Source of the DNA: Planctomycetota bacterium
Lineage (GTDB): Bacteria > Planctomycetota > Planctomycetia > Pirellulales > UBA7805
NCBI GenBank assembly: GCA_003389215.1
Contig: QQVP01000132.1
Span: forward strand, 16,571 to 80,570
Length of the DNA: 64,000 nt
Reading direction: 5' to 3'
The translations under genes were made by a program, and so were the position numbers. Below the pieces are notes generated by a model, which did not search any database, had not been told where the DNA came from, and saw only the letters and a program-made list of their open reading frames with translations. Below, piece by piece: positions 12,213 to 21,089 of the stretch; the first letter of the stretch is position 1; every line of letters begins with the position of its first letter.

Positions 12213-12219
12213 CCAACCG

Positions 12220-12972
12220 ATGAACGAGTCACGCCGCCAGTTCAACGGCACGCTGCTCGGCTCGCTGCTGACCTACTCGCTGTTGGAGACGATCTTCGCC
12301 GACGACCTGTTGGCCGACGAGGTCCGCCCGCTGGCCGCCGCCTGGTTGGCCGATCTCGATCAGCTCGGACGCGATCTCCGCGGGGCACCGCTGGAGCAGA
12401 CCACCTGGCAGGACAAAGTCGAAGAGCTGCACAGCCAGGTCGACCTGGCCGACCTGCTCACGTTTCTCGACTTCGACAAGCTCACGCACAACCTGCAGTA
12501 CCGCGAGCGCGGCGAGCGGAGCCTGCGACCGCAACTGCCCGAGGTCGAAGGTCTGCCCCGCGAGTTGGTGTTCGGTCAGCAGATCTTCGCGCTGCAAAAG
12601 GACCGGGCCGTCGTACCGCACGGGCATTACAACCTGGCCTCGTCGTTCCTGGTGCTCAAGGGCGAGTTCCACGGGCGACACTACGACCGGCTGGAAGACG
12701 ACCGCACCTCGATGATCATCCGCCCCACGATCGATCGGCAGTTCGGACCTGGCGAGTACTCCACCATCTCCGAGCATCGCGACAACGTCCACTGGTTCCA
12801 GGCAACCAGCGAGACGGCCTTCATCTACAACATGCACGTCGTGAATCTGCAACCCGACTACGGACGGCCCGGCGGTCGGGTGTACATCGACCCCCACGGC
12901 GAGAAGCTCTCGGGCGGTCGCATCCGGGCGGAGAAGCTCCGCGCGGCCGAGGCCCTGCGGCGTTACGGATAA
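12220..12972 (+). CDS. Cupin-like protein with Tat-like leader
   Basis: 250 residues. It begins NESRRQFNGTLLGSLL, a twin-arginine-like leader with a weak hydrophobic stretch, so export is possible but not sure. The middle has cupin-style wording, PHGHYNLASSFLVLKGEFHG, with a nearby HYDR and further His residues (SEHRDNVHWF) that could bind a metal in a beta-barrel. No specific enzyme is recognised. The start is fixed by a strong ribosome site. The next gene, an amidohydrolase on the same strand, starts about 46 nt downstream, so the two are probably co-transcribed and may act on related substrates; that is inference. Confidence 0.65.
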   Translation: MNESRRQFNGTLLGSLLTYSLLETIFADDLLADEVRPLAAAWLADLDQLGRDLRGAPLEQTTWQDKVEELHSQVDLADLLTFLDFDKLTHNLQYRERGERSLRPQLPEVEGLPRELVFGQQIFALQKDRAVVPHGHYNLASSFLVLKGEFHGRHYDRLEDDRTSMIIRPTIDRQFGPGEYSTISEHRDNVHWFQATSETAFIYNMHVVNLQPDYGRPGGRVYIDPHGEKLSGGRIRAEKLRAAEALRRYG

Positions 12973-13018
12973 CAGCGATACGGTTTGCAGGGCCAGTGTG
13001 ACAGCGCCGGGTGAGGTT

Positions 13019-14464
13019 ATGGGTTCTCGAGGTATGGCCGAAGCGACGCGGCGCGCGACGGACTTCGCGCGCCGCGCGGTGGGGCAACTGCTGGTCGGGC
13101 TCTCGCTGATCGCTGCCGGCAACTCGGCCGCCGGCGAGGACATCAAGCAGACCGCACTCTACGGGCGGATCAAGACGTCGATCGACGCCGTGCGGGCGAT
13201 CGACACGCACGACCATCTTCGCGGCTTCGATCTGATCCCCGATCGCGTCGACACGCCCCAGGGTCGCGGGATGACGCTCTACAGTTTGTGGGCCCATAGC
13301 TACCTGACTCGCACCACGAAGATCACCCATTGGCCGGCCGATCGTTCGTTCGATACCTGGTGGTCGCGGGCCCGCAACGACTTCGACGACGTGCGGGCGA
13401 CCAGTTTCTACCGCTATCTGGTGCCGGCCTTTCGCGATCTGTACGGCGTCGACTTCGACACGATCAGCGACGACGAAGCCCGCGAGCTGAATCGGCGGAT
13501 CTTCGAGAACTATCGCACCGACGCCTGGCTGCAGAAGGTGATCACCGAGCGGGCGAACATCGAGCTGATGTTCATCGATCCCTACTGGAATCGCCTGCAG
13601 TTTGCGCGGGAGTATCGCTTTGCGGTGCCGGTGCTGAACGTGACGACGATTCTCAGCGCGAGCCATCCCGAGCGAACGCCCTCGCCGCGCGACAGTCCGT
13701 TCGAGTATGCGAAGCGGAAGAAGCTCTCGACCGACTCCTTCGACGACTTTTTGGCGGTAATCGACCGCTTGTTTCAAGACGCGGTGGCGGCCGATGCGGT
13801 CTGCCTGAAGTCGACGCAGGCCTATGTGCGGACGCTCGACTACGAACCGGTCGAAAAGGAGCAGGCGGCGGCCGTCTACGGCAAGTCGCCCGACGAGGCG
13901 ACCGCCGCCGAGCAGAAGCAGTTCGAAGACTTCATGTTCTGGCACGTCTGCCGGCTCAGTGTCCAGTATGCGTTGCCCTTTCAGGTCCACACGGGCGACG
14001 CGCGGGTGCAAGACTCGAACCCGATGCTGCTGGTCGACGTGATCGAGGCCAACCCGCAAACGAAGTTCATCCTGTTTCACGGCGGCTATCCGTGGGTGGG
14101 CGAGACGGGGGCCATCGCCATGAAGCACGGCAACGTCTGGATCGACTCGTGTTGGCTGCCGACGCTCAGCTACACGATGGCCCGCCGGGCCTATCAGGAG
14201 TGGCTCGATGCGGTGCCGTCCAATCGCATTATGTGGGGCGCCGACACCGTCGACGCGGAGGGCATTTACGGGGCGACCGAACTGACGCGGCAATGCCTGG
14301 CCGAGGCGCTCGCGGAGAAGGTCGCCCGCGGCGAGCTGGCCGAGGAACATGCCCTGCGGATTGGCAGGCAAGTGTTGCGGGAGAACGCGCTGGCACTGTT
14401 TCCGAAGCTGAAGCGAATGTTGTGGCGCGGTGAGGCGGAGCGGGCAGAAGGCGACGAAGGGTGA
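13019..14464 (+). CDS. Exported amidohydrolase-superfamily protein
   Basis: About 481 residues, with an N-terminal signal-like segment (QLLVGLSLIAAGNSAAG) suggesting export. The metal-dependent TIM-barrel signature of amidohydrolases (amidohydrolase-2 type) is visible as IDTHDHLRG, FQVHTGD, FHGGYPW and the late MWGADT. The family hydrolyses or isomerises diverse small molecules; the substrate cannot be read from sequence. Start choice is uncertain: ATG at 13019 follows GGGTGAGG closely, ATG at 13034 and GTG at 12998 are alternatives, and all give the same mature protein. It lies 46 nt after the cupin-like gene and converges with a minus-strand gene. Confidence 0.85.
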   Translation: MGSRGMAEATRRATDFARRAVGQLLVGLSLIAAGNSAAGEDIKQTALYGRIKTSIDAVRAIDTHDHLRGFDLIPDRVDTPQGRGMTLYSLWAHSYLTRTTKITHWPADRSFDTWWSRARNDFDDVRATSFYRYLVPAFRDLYGVDFDTISDDEARELNRRIFENYRTDAWLQKVITERANIELMFIDPYWNRLQFAREYRFAVPVLNVTTILSASHPERTPSPRDSPFEYAKRKKLSTDSFDDFLAVIDRLFQDAVAADAVCLKSTQAYVRTLDYEPVEKEQAAAVYGKSPDEATAAEQKQFEDFMFWHVCRLSVQYALPFQVHTGDARVQDSNPMLLVDVIEANPQTKFILFHGGYPWVGETGAIAMKHGNVWIDSCWLPTLSYTMARRAYQEWLDAVPSNRIMWGADTVDAEGIYGATELTRQCLAEALAEKVARGELAEEHALRIGRQVLRENALALFPKLKRMLWRGEAERAEGDEG

Positions 14465-14482
14465 GCAACGCGAGCCGGAAGT

Positions 14483-14505
14483 GGCCGGCCGTGCGAGAAC
14501 CGGCC
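14483..14505. terminator. GC-rich hairpin between convergent genes
   Basis: GGCCGG (14483-14488) and CCGGCC (14500-14505) form a stem, with overlapping alternative pairings. No true T-run follows, so a terminator role is only plausible. Confidence 0.3.
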
Positions 14506-14548
14506 GGTCTCTCGTCTCGGCAGCCGCTCCCTCATAACGAAGACGGCG

Positions 14549-14755
14549 CTACTCGGGATGCACGAAGCTCATGTGCATCTCGGCATGCCGCAGGCCGAAC
14601 TGCTCCCACTCGTCGAGCGTCAGACGGCCAAACACCGGGTGGTCCGCCCGTCGCGTCTCTTCTCCACAGCGGGCGATGGCCGCTTTGAGATGTTCGTCGT
14701 AGTTGGCGTAGCGAACCTCGCGACGACCGCTTACCTTGCCGGTGTCGACGACCAT
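14549..14755 (-). CDS. Short DUF1569-like protein, possibly internally deleted
   Basis: 68 residues. The start VVDTGKVSGRREVRY and the end HPVFGRLTLDEWEQFGLRH resemble the two ends of DUF1569 (DinB-superfamily) proteins, which are normally about 150 residues. The roughly 80-residue middle, including the helices that carry the DinB metal site, is missing. It could be a decayed gene or a minimal paralogue. Another in-frame start at 14869 would overlap the upstream gene and adds unconvincing residues. It follows a secreted protein gene on the same strand by 67 nt. Confidence 0.5.
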   Translation of the reverse strand: MVVDTGKVSGRREVRYANYDEHLKAAIARCGEETRRADHPVFGRLTLDEWEQFGLRHAEMHMSFVHPE

Positions 14756-14822
14756 GCGATTTGCTCCGACCGGTTGGTGTCGCGCGGACGAAAGGGCGAA
14801 CGCAGCAGCGGCGACTTCGCGA

Positions 14823-15398
14823 TCAGTTGTCCAGCTCGATCTCTTCTTCGCCTTCGGCGCTGCCGCCAAAGCTGGTCCGCAGGGCGTCGGCCTGCGAGGC
14901 CACGTACTGGTCGGGGCCGACCAGCTTCAAAAAGTACATGCCCTTCTGTGGTACGCTCAGAATCACGTTCAGCGAACGAGAGTCGGGCACGTCGACGGTG
15001 CGTTGCCGAATCGGCGGGCCGATCGACTTCTTGTAGGTGCCGCTGAGCTCGAGCAGATAGTACTTCCCATAGGTGCCGTCGCCGCTGGTCAGCTTCGCCT
15101 CGCGACCTTCTTCATGATACTGGCCGATCCACCGCTGCACGTTGGCGCTGACGCTGCTGGCTCCGAAATTGAACACCGCCAACTCGGCGTTGTTGTCTTC
15201 GTCGTCGGCATCGCCCAGGCGAAACTGGGCCGCCCGCAGTCGCGAGGTCGGCTGCTCCGATTTCCAGTCGGCCGGCACCACCAGTTCGAGACCGCCGGCA
15301 TCGACGGTACGCGTTTCCGTGCCATGAGCCACGGGCGGAGTCACATACAGGGCAAACAACAAGAGTCCGCACAGGGCGGATAGCGGCAGGCGATTCAT
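14823..15398 (-). CDS. Secreted protein of unknown function
   Basis: 191 residues with a clear signal peptide (hydrophobic ALCGLLLFALYVTPPVAHG, cleavage likely after the AHG). The mature part is soluble and beta-rich by composition, with VPADWKSEQP and a late KGMYFLKLVGPDQYV, in the style of small periplasmic proteins common in planctomycetes. I do not recognise a family with confidence. The ATG at 15398 is preferred over 15404 because GAGG lies 6 nt before it. It is first in a two-gene minus-strand unit with the DUF1569-like gene. Confidence 0.75.
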   Translation of the reverse strand: MNRLPLSALCGLLLFALYVTPPVAHGTETRTVDAGGLELVVPADWKSEQPTSRLRAAQFRLGDADDEDNNAELAVFNFGASSVSANVQRWIGQYHEEGREAKLTSGDGTYGKYYLLELSGTYKKSIGPPIRQRTVDVPDSRSLNVILSVPQKGMYFLKLVGPDQYVASQADALRTSFGGSAEGEEEIELDN

Positions 15399-15570
15399 AG
15401 TCATCCTCGGGCGGGGGCGGGTTCTTATCTGGGGGTGACGCGCTCGGGGTTGTCGCAGGCGGCGCCGCGCGACATGCGCTCTCGCCCCGTATTGTATCGT
15501 GCCACCGGCGCAAGAAAACCTGGTCGCGGCCGCCGTCGGGGTGCCAGCTAGATTATCGAGTCGCCACGTG

Positions 15571-16566
15571 CTACCACGCTGCCACCCCGATTAGCGGCCA
15601 AACACAGCCTTCCAGAAACCAGACGTGGAAGAGTAGCGGCAACGGCACCAGCAGCCAGGCCGCGGTCCAGACGCGGCCCCGCCAGGCGATCCTATCGACG
15701 GGCGAACCGCCGGCTGACCAACGGGACTCCAGTCGCATCGCCGCCGCGTGGAACGCGAAGTAGAGCAGCGGCAAACCGAAGCCCGCTCGCACCGGCACAC
15801 TGATGGCCAGTTCGTGCAGCAAGCCCGAAAAGAGAAAGGCGGCCGTCCCGGCGATCGGCGAACCCGCGACGCGGCGTAGCGGACGATAGACGGCCGCCGC
15901 CGTCATTTCCGAGAACGCGAGATTCCAGCGACGACCCCAAAACTCCGTCAGACTGGTCGACCACAGCGGGGCGACGAACAGCTTGCGCACCGCCGCACCG
16001 AGCCGGCGCATCAAGGCGGCCAGCAGGTCGAACAGTCCGAAGTGGACGACCAGACTGAAGCCGACCAGCAGCAGACAAGTCGCCGCAGCGCGACGTGCCT
16101 CACCGGACGGCCCGCCCATCGCCAGTTGTCGGGCCACGACAACGAGCAGGCAGCCCCAGCCGACCCGCACCAGGCCGCTTTGCGCGAGCGGCCAAACACC
16201 CTGGCAGGATCGGCCGGGCACGTTTCGAAAGCGGGCCGGTCGCATGCCGAACCAGGCCACGCAAAAGACGACCCAGGCCAGCGGCCGCAGTCGCACACGC
16301 TCGACGAGGTGCGCCTCGGTGGCCACGACGACCTTCATTCCCCAGAGCAGCGCCGCAATGATCGCCAGCATCCGCACGCCCGCCGGCTCGGCCACCGTGA
16401 GTCGTTCGATGAAGGCCGCGCTGACGATTAGCAGCGTCCAAGCGTTGCCACGGGCAATCGCCGGAGTGCGGATCCGCGCGATCCCATAGCCGACGACGAG
16501 CATGCCGCCCAGCCAGGCCAACGCGATCGCCACGGTCGCGGTCGTCGTTGGCAAATAGGCGTTCAT
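15571..16566 (-). CDS. MBOAT-family membrane acyltransferase (wax-synthase-like)
   Basis: 331 residues with at least seven hydrophobic segments. The MBOAT/wax-synthase signature is visible: SLTEFWGRRWNLAFSEM and, further on, the conserved His of FSGLLHELAIS. Members transfer acyl groups to alcohols or lipids in the membrane; the acceptor here is unknown (wax ester, hopanoid or sterol ester are options). The start overlaps the stop of the upstream 145-residue membrane protein by 4 nt (ATGA), so the two are likely made together. Confidence 0.82.
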   Translation of the reverse strand: MNAYLPTTTATVAIALAWLGGMLVVGYGIARIRTPAIARGNAWTLLIVSAAFIERLTVAEPAGVRMLAIIAALLWGMKVVVATEAHLVERVRLRPLAWVVFCVAWFGMRPARFRNVPGRSCQGVWPLAQSGLVRVGWGCLLVVVARQLAMGGPSGEARRAAATCLLLVGFSLVVHFGLFDLLAALMRRLGAAVRKLFVAPLWSTSLTEFWGRRWNLAFSEMTAAAVYRPLRRVAGSPIAGTAAFLFSGLLHELAISVPVRAGFGLPLLYFAFHAAAMRLESRWSAGGSPVDRIAWRGRVWTAAWLLVPLPLLFHVWFLEGCVWPLIGVAAW

Positions 16567-17000
16567 GGCACGACGCGGGTGAGGTTGTCGACGGCGGCCC
16601 AGGTATAGGTCGACGCCAGCAAGACGAACAGGCCGACGAGCGTCACCTCGGCCAGCTTGTAAATGCGACCGACGGGAAAATCGCGGCGATCGAGGGCGGC
16701 GAACTGCAGTACGATGCGCACACTCCAGAACAGGGCCATGTAGCAGGTCAGCGCCGCGGCCAGCGGGTGCGCGTCGAGAATCCAGTTACCAGCCAGGGCC
16801 GAGACGAGCCCAAACGAACAGATCATCGTCCAGGTGTAGGCGGCGTAGACCCAGAAGATCTCGCGCGTGATGGGTCGCAATTGCGCCGTGTCTTTGCGCC
16901 AGCCCAGAATCTTTGGCAACGCCAGCACGCCGATGCAGAGAATCAGTTGGGCCCAGCCCGCCAGGGCGACGGCGCTTGGCAATGTGATCAACTCGCGCAT
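16563..17000 (-). CDS. Small four-helix membrane protein coupled to the MBOAT gene
   Basis: 145 residues with four hydrophobic segments (roughly 5-27, 45-68, 78-100, 118-138). I recognise no family. It precedes the MBOAT acyltransferase in transcription order and overlaps it by 4 nt, so a partner or accessory role is likely. The ATG at 17000 starts MRELITLPSAVALAGW. Confidence 0.7.
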   Translation of the reverse strand: MRELITLPSAVALAGWAQLILCIGVLALPKILGWRKDTAQLRPITREIFWVYAAYTWTMICSFGLVSALAGNWILDAHPLAAALTCYMALFWSVRIVLQFAALDRRDFPVGRIYKLAEVTLVGLFVLLASTYTWAAVDNLTRVVP

Positions 17001-17205
17001 GGTGATCGCTCCCCTTAGCCTAGGTGATTGGGCCCGTCTGCATCGCAGGGCGAGAAGCGCAGGTGATGCGGTCGGCAGGCCGTGCCAGTGGCAGCGTGCG
17101 AGGTTCTCGCCACGGCACTAACCGCGGGTGCGTCGCGCTACTAACCGCCGACTGCGAAAGAAATGGGCGCGGCCGCCGCCGGGCCGCCACTCGCGACGTC
17201 ACGCC

Positions 17206-18288
17206 TTACCGCACGTCGGCCATGAACCGCGAGAAGCGGGCCTGATGCATGGCGAAGTTGTCGCCGAAGATGCTGGTAAAGTCGGCCAGTCGCTGCTGCG
17301 GCGAATAGCTGCCGCCCGGCTCGCGATTGGCCGTCTTGGTAAGGTACTCGGTATAGCGACGGGGCTGCGTCTCGGACAGATAGAAGCTGAAGGCCCAAGC
17401 CTGGGCATAGGCCGCCGAGGTGTTGTGCTGGAAACCGCGGTCGGAGGTGATCATGTCGGCCAACGCGGCCTTGGTCAGCTGCGGTGCGTATCTTTGGTAG
17501 GCGGCCAGCTGCGTGCGATTGACGCGGTCCCCGCGGCCCGAGAAGTTGCGCGAATCGTACACGCCTTCGGCTTCGAACAACGTGCCGAGACCCTCGGCCA
17601 CCCACTGCGGACAGCCGACAAAGCGACGATGCACGCCCGTGTTGAAGGCGGTCTGGTGCGTCACCTCGTGTATGATTGTCTTGGCGTTGCGGCGCCACTG
17701 GGCCCCGCGGGTTCGTCCGTCGGCCTCGTCGAAGAGGTGGACGCGATTGGTCATCGGCGAGTAGTAGCCCAACACGTCGGTGCCGATCGGGTGTCCCGTG
17801 CGGGCGGCATACTTGCGGTAGTCGTTCTGGTTCTTCCAGACCACGGCAATCAACGGGAACTCGGGATCCTCGAGCCGCATGCCGCGCACCGAAAAGTAAT
17901 GGACAAACGAGCGATAGAGATCTTCGAATCGCTCGGCCCAGCGATCGCGCTCGCCGGCCGGATGGGCGACCAGGTAGTGGCCCGTGCCGGTCACGTCGAA
18001 TTGATTGCCCAACTCGGCGGAGAGCCGACTGCGAATTTCCGAAGCGGTGTAGCTGCGGAAGTGGCCGGCCGAGCGGTGGAAGTTGCGGGCCTGGTTGGTG
18101 CGGAAGTCGAGCAACTGTCCGTCGCGGAGCATCAACTGCACGCGGGACTTGGTCCAGTAGACGGGTCGCCCCTCGACGCTGCGGCCGTCGACGTCGACAC
18201 GAATCATATAGTTGGCCGCGTATGTAGCGGCCGTGGCCCAAACCGTCGTCACGAAGAACAGTGCCGCTACGCAAATCGCTCGGTACAT
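17206..18288 (-). CDS. DUF1570-type exported metallopeptidase-like protein
   Basis: 360 residues with a signal peptide (about 1-24). The zinc-peptidase helix reads IIHEVTHQTAFNTG, giving the HExxH pair, and a downstream WVAEGLGTLFE supplies a likely third ligand Glu, the arrangement of gluzincins and of DUF1570 proteins. The family is abundant in planctomycetes and has no proven substrate. It stands alone between the MBOAT pair and a divergent secreted-protein gene. Peptidase activity is inferred from the motif only. Confidence 0.82.
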   Translation of the reverse strand: MYRAICVAALFFVTTVWATAATYAANYMIRVDVDGRSVEGRPVYWTKSRVQLMLRDGQLLDFRTNQARNFHRSAGHFRSYTASEIRSRLSAELGNQFDVTGTGHYLVAHPAGERDRWAERFEDLYRSFVHYFSVRGMRLEDPEFPLIAVVWKNQNDYRKYAARTGHPIGTDVLGYYSPMTNRVHLFDEADGRTRGAQWRRNAKTIIHEVTHQTAFNTGVHRRFVGCPQWVAEGLGTLFEAEGVYDSRNFSGRGDRVNRTQLAAYQRYAPQLTKAALADMITSDRGFQHNTSAAYAQAWAFSFYLSETQPRRYTEYLTKTANREPGGSYSPQQRLADFTSIFGDNFAMHQARFSRFMADVR

Positions 18289-18638
18289 CGTCGCCTGGCT
18301 CCCACGAATCGTTGCTGCAAGAAGGCCGGCCGCCGCGAATCGCCCTCACCCGCGATGCCTGCCATCTCAAGTTTAGGTCACCAAATGCGTCCCCGTCGGG
18401 TGGGAAAAACCGGGATTCGCACGTTTCCCGGGCGCCAACGTCGGGTGTCGTCGTGCCGCCGCGAAGCGGTGTTGGGCCAGCGACCGGTAAGAACGCGGCC
18501 CGGGCGGGCGTTCCAACTTGGTCCGCTCCGAAGACGTTGGGTAGAATGACCCCGGGGCGCGACGGGTCGTCAGGTCGAAGGGGCCGCTGGGGTACATAAC
18601 GAGGCACACAGAGACTCCAAGTCAGGAGACGAATTTCT
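18289..18638. other. 350-bp divergent intergenic region
   Basis: Separates the minus-strand DUF1570 gene from the plus-strand secreted-protein gene. It holds a plus-strand promoter candidate (18518-18547) and a ribosome site (AGGAGA at 18624-18629). No gene is seen. Confidence 0.6.
18518..18547 (+). promoter_or_regulatory. Candidate sigma-70 promoter for the secreted protein-parvulin pair
   Basis: TTGGTC (18518-18523), an 18-bp spacer, then TAGAAT (18542-18547), a 5 of 6 match to the -10 consensus. The start codon is 91 nt downstream of the -10. Confidence 0.45.
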
Positions 18639-20000
18639 ATGCTGGGCATGTTGCTGATGACCGCCACGATCGCCCTGGGACAGCCGCCGGCCGATGCCGA
18701 TAGAGCCGCTGCCGACGAAGCTGTCGCCGCCGACGCGGCCGCCGTTTCTGAGCAAGCCGCTGCGGCGCAGCCCGATCTGGAAACGCAAGTTGCTCGCCTG
18801 GTACGAGCCCTGGGGGCCGACAAACTGCGAACCCGCAACGAGGCGGAAGCGGCGCTCTTGGAACTTGGACCGGCGGCCATTCCTTTCCTCGTGCCCAACC
18901 CGCTGCAAACGGAAGAACAGCGGCGGCGGATTCGCCGCGTCGTCGATCGCCTGCGACGCGATCAAGCGGTCTCGGCCACCAGCGGATCCAAGGTGACACT
19001 GCAACTCGAGGGCGTGAAACTCTCGGTAGCGCTCGAACAACTCGAACAACAGTCGGGCAACAAGATCCTCGATCGCCGGACGGCCCCGGAGGGCGAGCTG
19101 CCGAGCGATCCGAACGTGCAACTGGTGGCTGAAGAGATGCCCTACTGGGAGGCGCTCGATCAGTTGGTCCAGCAGGCGGGCGTGGCCATCTATCCCTATG
19201 CCGTCGACGACGAGACGGGTCCCGGCGAGAGCCTGGTGCTCGTCGACGCCTCGACGCCCGGGACCTTCGCGCAGCGTCACGTCGCCTACGACGGCGCGTT
19301 TCGCGTCGAGGCGGTGTGGATCCGCACCCGCAGCAATTTGCAGCGTGAAGGCCAGGGCGGGCTGCAATTGGAACTGAGACCAGCCTGGGAGCCGCGGCTG
19401 CGGCCCGTCTCGTTGCAGGCCGACTTTTCCCAGTTCGCGGCCGTCCTTTCCAACGGCGAGCCGCTGGCCCTCGAGAGCACCGGCACCCGGTCGCTCGATG
19501 CCTTTGGCATCTCGAGTCAGCTGATGGTCCACCTGGCACTGCCGCCCCGCGCGGCGACGGCGATCCAATCGATCCGCGGCAAGCTCACTGCGGTGGTGCC
19601 GGGACGCACCGAGACGTTTCGCTTCGAACAGCTTCGCCAGCGCGACGAGGAGGTCTCGCAGCAGGCGGGCGACGTGACCGTCTTCCTGCAGCGAATCGTC
19701 AAGAATCAAGAGACGTGGGAGATTCGCCTGCGGGCCCAGTTCGGCGACGATGCCGGTGGCCTCGAATCGCACTTGGAAGGCTGGGTCGCGGGCAACGAGG
19801 TCTATCTCGAATCGCTGAACGGACAAGAGAAGGTCGAGGTCGCCGCGGACGACGATCCCGACGCGGTGGTCACCTCAGGGGCCGGTTTCATCTTCGTGCT
19901 CGATCGCGATATCTCCGAGTATCGACTCATCTACAAGACGCCTGCGGCACTGGTGAAGCGCGAGGTGACGTTCGAGCTGACCGATATTCCGCTGCCGTAG
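18639..20000 (+). CDS. Secreted protein of unknown function, helical N-terminal and beta-rich C-terminal part
   Basis: 453 residues. It starts with a short signal-like segment (MLGMLLMTATIALG) and an Ala-rich linker. Then comes a HEAT-like helical block (LGADKLRTRNEAEAALLEL), and at about 120-200 a stretch like the small domains near secretins (GVKLSVALEQLEQQSGNKI). A long beta-rich region follows. No enzyme motif is visible. An AGGAGA ribosome site lies 9 nt before the ATG. The parvulin gene starts 15 nt after the stop, so the two form an operon, perhaps for envelope protein assembly. That role is inference. Confidence 0.75.
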   Translation: MLGMLLMTATIALGQPPADADRAAADEAVAADAAAVSEQAAAAQPDLETQVARLVRALGADKLRTRNEAEAALLELGPAAIPFLVPNPLQTEEQRRRIRRVVDRLRRDQAVSATSGSKVTLQLEGVKLSVALEQLEQQSGNKILDRRTAPEGELPSDPNVQLVAEEMPYWEALDQLVQQAGVAIYPYAVDDETGPGESLVLVDASTPGTFAQRHVAYDGAFRVEAVWIRTRSNLQREGQGGLQLELRPAWEPRLRPVSLQADFSQFAAVLSNGEPLALESTGTRSLDAFGISSQLMVHLALPPRAATAIQSIRGKLTAVVPGRTETFRFEQLRQRDEEVSQQAGDVTVFLQRIVKNQETWEIRLRAQFGDDAGGLESHLEGWVAGNEVYLESLNGQEKVEVAADDDPDAVVTSGAGFIFVLDRDISEYRLIYKTPAALVKREVTFELTDIPLP

Positions 20001-20015
20001 GCGAAGCGAGGGGCA

Positions 20016-21041
20016 ATGATGAGTTGGCAACGACGGTGGTTCTCATCGCAAGTGGCGCCCTTTCGCAAATTCGTTGTGGTGCTTGCTCTCCTGTCAGGCG
20101 GACCGCTGCCGCTGACACACACGAATGCCGAAGAGACGACGGCCCGCGCACTGGTCGTGGCGGCCATGGTGGACGACGTGCCGATTTACGTGGCCGAGGT
20201 CGAAGCGGCCCTAGTCGACGTGATCGGCGAGCAGGATCTGCCCGAGTCGCGACGTGTGCGGCTCGCCGTGGCGATGATGGAACAAATTGTCGACCAGCGG
20301 ATCGTGCTGCATCACTTGCGGCGGCGAAAGTTGGCGGCCAGTCGTCATCGGGTCGACGCCGAGGTCAAACATCTGGCCGGTCGACTGAAGCGACGCGACA
20401 GCAACCTGGCCGAACACCTGGCGACCCGCGGCATTTCGGAGCAGGCCCTGCGCGAAGAGATTCACTGGCGGCTCAGCTGGCAAAAGCACCTTGACGAACA
20501 GCTGACCGATGAGCGACTCGCCCACCACTTCGACGAGCATCGTCGCGACTTCGACGGCACCCGCGTGCGCGTGTCGCAGATCTTACTGAAGGCCACGAGC
20601 GAGGAAGAGATCGCGGAGCGTCGCGCGCAACTGGAGCGATTGCGAGAGGAGATCATCAATGGCGGGCGAGAGTTTGCCGCGGCGGCTCGAGAACTTTCCG
20701 AGGCGCCGTCCCGCGCTGCCGGCGGCGATCTGGGCCTGATCGCACGCCGTGGCGAGATGCACGAGACGATTGCGTCCGCCGCCTTCGGCCTCGAGCCAGG
20801 CGAGTTGAGCCGCCCGCTGGTGACGCCGCACGGCGTGCATCTGCTTCAGTGCACCGCCGTTGAGCCGGGCGAGAAGACATGGCGAGACGTTCGCGACGAG
20901 CTTCGCCGCGCGGTCACCCACCAACTCTTCGCCGAAATCGTCGAGGCCGAACGCGCACAGGTCGCCGTGCGCTTTACCGGGGCGATCGCCTATCGCGACC
21001 CGGCAAGCGGCAGGTTGATCAGGCCGCAACCGCCGCGCTGA
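20016..21041 (+). CDS. Parvulin-type peptidyl-prolyl isomerase (SurA/PrsA-like)
   Basis: 341 residues, exported (hydrophobic VVVLALLSGGPLPLTHTNA leader). It has an N-terminal SurA-like helical chaperone region, then a parvulin rotamase domain at about residues 180-285 with VRVSQILLKA, AAGGDLGLI and ELSRPLVTPHGVHLL. It probably assists folding of exported proteins. Two adjacent ATG codons (20016, 20019) follow a GAGGGG site; the choice does not change the mature protein. It is co-transcribed with the secreted protein 15 nt upstream. Confidence 0.88.
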   Translation: MMSWQRRWFSSQVAPFRKFVVVLALLSGGPLPLTHTNAEETTARALVVAAMVDDVPIYVAEVEAALVDVIGEQDLPESRRVRLAVAMMEQIVDQRIVLHHLRRRKLAASRHRVDAEVKHLAGRLKRRDSNLAEHLATRGISEQALREEIHWRLSWQKHLDEQLTDERLAHHFDEHRRDFDGTRVRVSQILLKATSEEEIAERRAQLERLREEIINGGREFAAAARELSEAPSRAAGGDLGLIARRGEMHETIASAAFGLEPGELSRPLVTPHGVHLLQCTAVEPGEKTWRDVRDELRRAVTHQLFAEIVEAERAQVAVRFTGAIAYRDPASGRLIRPQPPR

Positions 21042-21089
21042 TCGGCCCTCGTTGACTACGACACGGCGACGACAACTTCGCCGCACCGT

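Larger units (their letters stand above)
11797..12219. other. 423-bp intergenic region after the LRR pair
   Basis: No convincing gene is seen. It contains the promoter candidate at 11996-12025 and the ribosome site of the next gene. Short open frames here lack a plausible start and codon pattern. Confidence 0.6.
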
